Below are positions 59,566-64,000 of a stretch of DNA of 64,000 bases, one piece after another. Positions within the stretch are counted from its first letter, which is position 1, and each line of letters begins with the position of its first letter. The notes beneath the pieces were generated by a model. That model did no database searches, was not told the origin of the DNA, and saw only the letters and a list, made by a program, of their open reading frames with translations. The DNA lies in the NCBI RefSeq assembly GCF_022539665.2, contig NC_081337.1:984239-1048238 (forward strand), written 5' to 3'. Source of the stretch: Daphnia carinata (taxonomy: Eukaryota > Arthropoda > Branchiopoda > Diplostraca > Daphniidae). Position numbers and translations under genes: made by a program.

Positions 59566-60122
59566 TCAAAGATGGAAAGATTGGTCGCGGTGTAAAACGA
59601 GGTTGGCGACAATCGGTCGCTCTATCATTTCGCGGTCAAACGCATGATGTTCTTTTCTACTTTCGATGATAAGGATACCGATAAAAAATGGACCTTTATT
59701 CTTTTCCAGCTTCATCTGTACGCTTGAATTTTTGGGGACAAAAAAGAGGTATTTATTTCTAGGCTTTAGGAATAAGAGTTCGCACCAAACAATGATTTCA
59801 TAAACGGTCAGTTGGGGAGGTAACACGGTTTTTGCCGGATGTATGGCTGTAACAAGAAACGGTAAAAAAAATTATTATTGATCATTAATTCAAATTTTTG
59901 TTCAAAGATCTCCCGCTGTTCAGAATCCCAAGATGTTGGGCCATCTGTGGTTCTTCCAAATCGCCTCTCTAAAGTAGACTTAAGATAAATAATGTACAAT
60001 AAGCAGTAAACATGTGCCTTCTAATATGCTTTTATGGAAAGCCTTTTCTAGTATACAATAAGAAAAAACTTCCAATAACAAGACGAGCGGAAATCTTTCG
60101 CCTCTTGGATCACCCTCCATGG
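59566..60122 (-). CDS. Candidate small gene, function unknown
   Basis: Possible three-exon gene. One exon may start with ATG at about 60122 (MEGDPRGERFPLVLLLE). A middle exon at about 59879-59980 follows an AG acceptor (ERRFGRTTDGPTSWDSEQ, REIFEQKFELMINN). After an intron ending TTGTTACAG, a last exon runs to TAA or TGA near 59566 (PPQLTVYEIIVWCELLFLKP … VPKNSSVQMKLEKNKGPFF). The protein-like composition and the placing of the acceptors support it, but exon phases could not be fixed and no family is recognised. It may be a pseudogene or chance. Confidence 0.3.
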
Positions 60123-60549
60123 AAATATGTCTCGCAAAAATGCGATTACTTGAAAGAAAAAATCTGGCAAAGGTAATATGATATTACGTATAATTTTCGT
60201 CCAAGCTTAGCTATCCATACCATGGACTTGATTAGATAGCAATTACTCTTTTTCATTTTTGACATTTCAAAGTTGCTTGTAATCATGCCAATGCCGAAAA
60301 CTATACCACTTTGTGGCTTTATCACATTTATCAACTTACAACGGGACTGATCGTATGAACGATTATGACACCAAGTGGTGGTATTTTCCCAACATTTTAC
60401 TGAATGACGCATATTTAATGTACATGTACAGAATAAGTCAGGAAGGAGCATACGGTTGCAATAAAAAACAATACAGGTTATTGTATTATAATTCTGTTCG
60501 ATTATTTTTCCGCATTAAACAAGACAAGGGCATTCATTCGTACTGATAA
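60123..60549. other. Spacer, no gene seen
   Basis: AT-rich DNA between the candidate gene and the CNOT9 stop codon. It should include the CNOT9 3' untranslated region, but no clear AATAAA was found on the minus strand. Confidence 0.45.
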
Positions 60550-61789
60550 TTATGGTTGAGTCATGGAGGGCAAACCGGCGATTCGGGGATCTACCATCCC
60601 GTTAGTAGTTTCCAGATTTTTTAGCAGTTGTGCCATCCACTGTTTAGTCGATTTGTCATCTTTCAGACAGGTTGAGAACGTGTTGTCCCTTAGCTGATCG
60701 GGTAGACACTGCCGTAGGGCTTCTCGAGCTCTAAGAAAAATTTAGTTTTATTTTTTTTTTTTCAAGCGAAAAGACTTGCAGTGTGTTATCTTACCTCGGA
60801 TTGTCAGAAAGACGGAGATAACAACGGACGACGTGTTTTAAAAGACGAGCTGATTGTTCTTTGGCCAATGATAAGACCATTTTTCCTAATATCATTGCCA
60901 CATGAGAAAAGCGCTCATAAGTTTGACAAATATAGGCCAATCCTGTCTCATCCAAGAGAATTTTCTGAAGTATAAAGGTTGCCACTGTCTTTGATAATTC
61001 AGATCCAGTCTCCATTATTCTCAAACATAAGGGAATGATTTCTGTTGTCAGGAGAAAGTTGATCACTTCCTGCTCATCGGTTTTCACCAAAGCACCAATA
61101 ACTCCCAAACTGGTCAAGCGCAGGTATTCAAATGGCCGGGTTTTGCTCACAGTATGCAAAAATGGATAGAGAAACAATGGAATATGGGCTTGCAAAAAAG
61201 CAGATCTGGTTTCTTGATGTGATGCAACACATTGCAAAAGAGCTAGGGCATTGCAAACTCTGTTTGACTGTTGAGCTGTTAAAGTAGGTGGACTTACAGC
61301 TGGATATATGCTAACAATATCTTGTAATAGGGCTGCAATAGTTCCGAATGAATGCCATAGCATAGGGGCTAAGTCAGGAACCACTTCTCGCTTTTTACTG
61401 AAACAAAAGAATAAATAAAAAGAATTGTATGAAATGGTTATGGAAAATGGTAGGCTTGCTCTTCCTATCCTTAGTAACAAAGACTTCCAATTTACTGACA
61501 GTTGATTGAGACTATCATTGAGCGAATACGTAATTACTAGCAACACAGTGATTCAACTTTTTCGATTTAACGGACAGCAGAATACGGCAAAGCAAATGTT
61601 TCTCATCAACAAGAAAGCCATAACAACGAATCTCGTTTTCATTTTGTAATACGGGTTGTATTAAAAATCATACCTTAACTCGAAAAGAGCACTTTCACGA
61701 GTTTCGGGATTTGTTAATTCGGTAATCCACAAATAAATTTTTTCTCGGTCAACAGATTGTAAGTTTGAGTTTGCCAGAGCAGTCGCCAT
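60550..61789 (-). CDS. CNOT9: CCR4-NOT complex subunit 9 (CNOT9/RCD1)
   Basis: Three exons in phase: 61674-61789, 60795-61397 and 60550-60730, giving 299 residues, the same as human CNOT9. The Rcd1 armadillo-like fold is easy to follow: [117 protein letters not shown] and [20 protein letters not shown]. The protein binds tryptophan pockets of silencing factors such as GW182 and helps recruit the deadenylase to mRNA. It ends LPSMTQP. Head to head with the TBK1-like gene, 279 bp between start codons. Confidence 0.96.
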
Positions 61790-62068
61790 TTTTCAAAGTG
61801 GTTTTTGTTTAAAGTAGGATTTCTTTCCGACACGGGTTGTACAGAGCAGACTCAGCGCTCTGCCCGAGTGAACTTGGGTGGTTGGGTTCCTTATGGTTAC
61901 AGCGCACCTGGTGGCGGTCTTCGACAACCAAGACTGTAAATATTCAGTACTGTGTTTCGTCTGTTGCTTAAAGCCAAAGTTTTTTTTATTCATGTTTTAG
62001 TTTCTAATATAGTTATTCATTTAGAATTTGATATCCATAACAAGATTAAAAACGAAGTTATTAATAGA
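61790..62068. promoter_or_regulatory. Shared divergent promoter region, CNOT9 / TBK1-like
   Basis: 279 bp between the two start codons. No TATA box in position. GCGCACCTGGTGGCG at 61902-61916 has a CTCF-like core (CACCTGGTGG). A CAGCGC-rich stretch and a TTCAGTACTG word near 61948 could be an initiator for the plus-strand gene. Confidence 0.5.
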
Positions 62069-63945
62069 ATGTCATTCTTGCGTGGTTCTTCTAATTACGT
62101 CTGGTGTACGACAAGTGTACTGGGGAAGGGAGCAACAGGTGCTGTATTCCAAGGAGTGAACAAGGTATTTCAATTATTGTATAAGCAATTTCTTAAAAAC
62201 GGCTGTTAAATGATAACTACATAGCATACTGGTGAAGCTGTTGCTGTGAAAACATTTAATCAACTAAGTCACATGAGACCACATGAAGTTCAAATGAGAG
62301 AATTTGAAGTACTAAAGAAGGTCAAACATGAAAATATTGTGAAATTGTTAGCAATTGAAGAAGAACAAGATGGGAAAGGGAAGGTTATAGTAATGGAATT
62401 GTGTACAGGTGGTAGTCTTTTTAATATATTGGATGACCCTGAAAATAGTGATGGACTGAATGAAGATGAATTCCTGGCTGTTCTGGAACACTTAAGTAGC
62501 AATTCGCTTTGAAGTTACATACCTTTTTAAGATAACATTAATAAAAAATTTTTCTTGTTGATTATGCGAATAGCTGCTGGAATGAAACACTTGAGGGATA
62601 ATAACCTAGTCCATCGTGATCTGAAACCTGGCAACATAATGAAGTTTGTTGCACTGGATGGAAGCACAGTATATAAGTTAACTGACTTTGGGGCTGCAAG
62701 AGAACTTGAAGATGGTCAGCAATTTGTTTCTTTATATGGAACTGAGGAATATTTGGTATAAAGACAAGGGAGAAAAAGGACGCCAACAAAAAGCAAGCAA
62801 TAAAATTTTTCTGATATTATTTATGTTTTTTGCTACTTAGCATCCTGACATGTATGAACGAGCTGTGTTAAGGAAACCTGTAGGTAAAACATTTGGTGCA
62901 ACTGTGGACCTTTGGTCAATAGGTATGCTCTTATTTGCTGTTTTATATTACATATTTAAAAACAAAACAACTTTTGCTTATGATTTAAATTTTTTATTGT
63001 TCATATGTGGTCAAACTAGGCGTCACGCTCTATCACGTTGCAACAGGAAATTTACCGTTTCGTCCATTTGGTGGAAGAAGAAATAAAGAGACCATGTATT
63101 ATATCACTGCCAAAAAAATGCCAGGTGTTATTTCTGGAGTTCAAAACTCGGAGGCATGCTAGTTTACTGTATTCGAATTGAATTCTTTTGTTATAATTTT
63201 TAAAAGTTTACTTGTATTTAGAACGGAGAGATCATTTGGTCGTGTGAATTGCCGGACACGTGCCTTTTGAGTGTGTATGATAAACTTTTTAATCAGCAAT
63301 CCGAATAATGCTATCGATAATAACAAATGTACACGTATTAGGGGATTGAAAAAAATTGTCACACCCCTTTTTGCTGGCCTTTTGGGTGGTGAAATGAACT
63401 TCGATCGTTTTTTTCAGGAAGTCACAGCAATTGTAATTTCAATCTGTTTAGGTAATGTAAGTGAAATAGTATAATCATTTTTTTTATTCTCTTTAAAGAC
63501 CACTAGAAAACCAGTTCATTTTTTCCACGTTAACGCCCTTCACTCCATAAGGGTATACCTGGTACCAACTGATTGGTAAGAATCAAGACGAAAGCTCTTG
63601 TCTGTATTTAAACCTCCAGCTTTTTTAAATTATATCAAAAGTTATTGCTAATCCTGTAATCTGAACTTTTTCTTGATTTTCATTTGGCTTAATTACTTTT
63701 TGAACATACAGCTCCGAAGCTGGCAGACTGATAGAGGAGCAAACTGGAATGGCTCGAACAAGTCAGTTAATTCTCTCCAAAACTGCTCAGTGGACGGAAC
63801 AAGAAAAATTTCCATTGTCTAGCAGTGGAAATCCGTTGTTTATCTTCAACCGGGAAAACAACAACATTGTTTATCTGAAAGATGGCGGATCACGTAATTT
63901 GTTATTTTTTTTTTTTCGGGGAGGACGGGGGGGGGGGGTAGAGGT
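62069..63945 (+). CDS. Tbk1: TBK1/IKK-epsilon-type kinase, 5' part (cut by window end)
   Basis: Exons: 62069-62164, 62225-62495, 62574-62755, 62841-62922, 63020-63153, 63222-63274, 63342 to about 63420-63470, about 63500-63577 and about 63712-63888, continuing beyond the window. The kinase domain is complete: [12 protein letters not shown] (Gly loop), VAVKTF (Lys), [28 protein letters not shown] (catalytic), [20 protein letters not shown] (DFG and activation Ser) and [18 protein letters not shown] ubiquitin-like segment ([16 protein letters not shown]) follows the kinase, as in TBK1. The family phosphorylates innate-immune adaptors and autophagy receptors. The intron after 63153 has a GC donor. 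Exon ends after 63342 are approximate. Confidence 0.92.
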
Positions 63946-64000
63946 TTGAAAGGAAATAATATAGTGTCCGTGGTTTCTAATGAAATTCAATTTTGATACA
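63889..64000 (+). other. Intron start at the window's right edge
   Basis: After GGATCAC|GTAATTT the sequence becomes T- then G-rich (a run of ten G at about 63930). It reads as an intron of the TBK1-like gene. Confidence 0.5.

Overview
The window looks like genomic DNA from a small-genome arthropod, most likely a cladoceran crustacean such as Daphnia. The host genes are cut by many very short introns (about 45-200 bp). One encodes proctolin, an arthropod neuropeptide, and the rest is dense with arthropod-type DNA transposons and BEL/Pao and Ty3/gypsy LTR elements. The genus is inferred from these features; no database was searched.

The first 40 kb is an accessory, transposon-built region. 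In order it holds: a foldback element with 8-bp target duplications (283-1192); a broken pogo/Tigger-type transposase gene ending in a PHD finger (1824-4485, minus); a 129-bp satellite array (5900-8850) split by a solo LTR (7140-8004); a short segment with tRNA-like sequences that exists in two copies; a decayed BEL/Pao element on the minus strand (9579-18267); and a very large, decayed Ty3/gypsy element on the plus strand (18511-33931). The gypsy element carries gag, pol, an envelope-like glycoprotein region and an ankyrin-repeat ORF. A separate 2.15-kb LTR element that encodes only a Gag protein is inserted precisely into its gag region (19603-21751, duplication ATAG). The BEL element and the gypsy element both sit inside copy B of the duplicated segment. 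A second pogo-like transposase relic (about 34553-35390) and about 5 kb of apparently gene-free DNA follow.

From 40.4 kb on the window is ordinary conserved gene space: NOM1 (minus) and PRPF40 (plus) in divergent orientation, a 3.3-kb gap, the proctolin precursor gene (minus) with a readable promoter, a 4.6-kb gap, BAP60/SMARCD of the SWI/SNF complex (minus), a doubtful small gene, CNOT9 of the CCR4-NOT complex (minus) and, head to head with it, a TBK1/IKK-epsilon kinase (plus) that runs off the window end. NOM1, PRPF40, BAP60 and CNOT9 could be followed exon by exon with consistent phase and give 824, 819, 503 and 299 residues, close to their families' usual lengths.

The most interesting material is in the mobile elements: the gag-only LTR element with a leader of repeated hairpins, the accessory ankyrin ORF and mucin-stalked envelope-like region of the big gypsy element, and a tandem array of CTCF-like motifs in the BEL leader. 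Calls on the host genes are firm. Family names for the envelope-like region, the primer tRNAs and the CTCF-like motifs come from memory and need a search.
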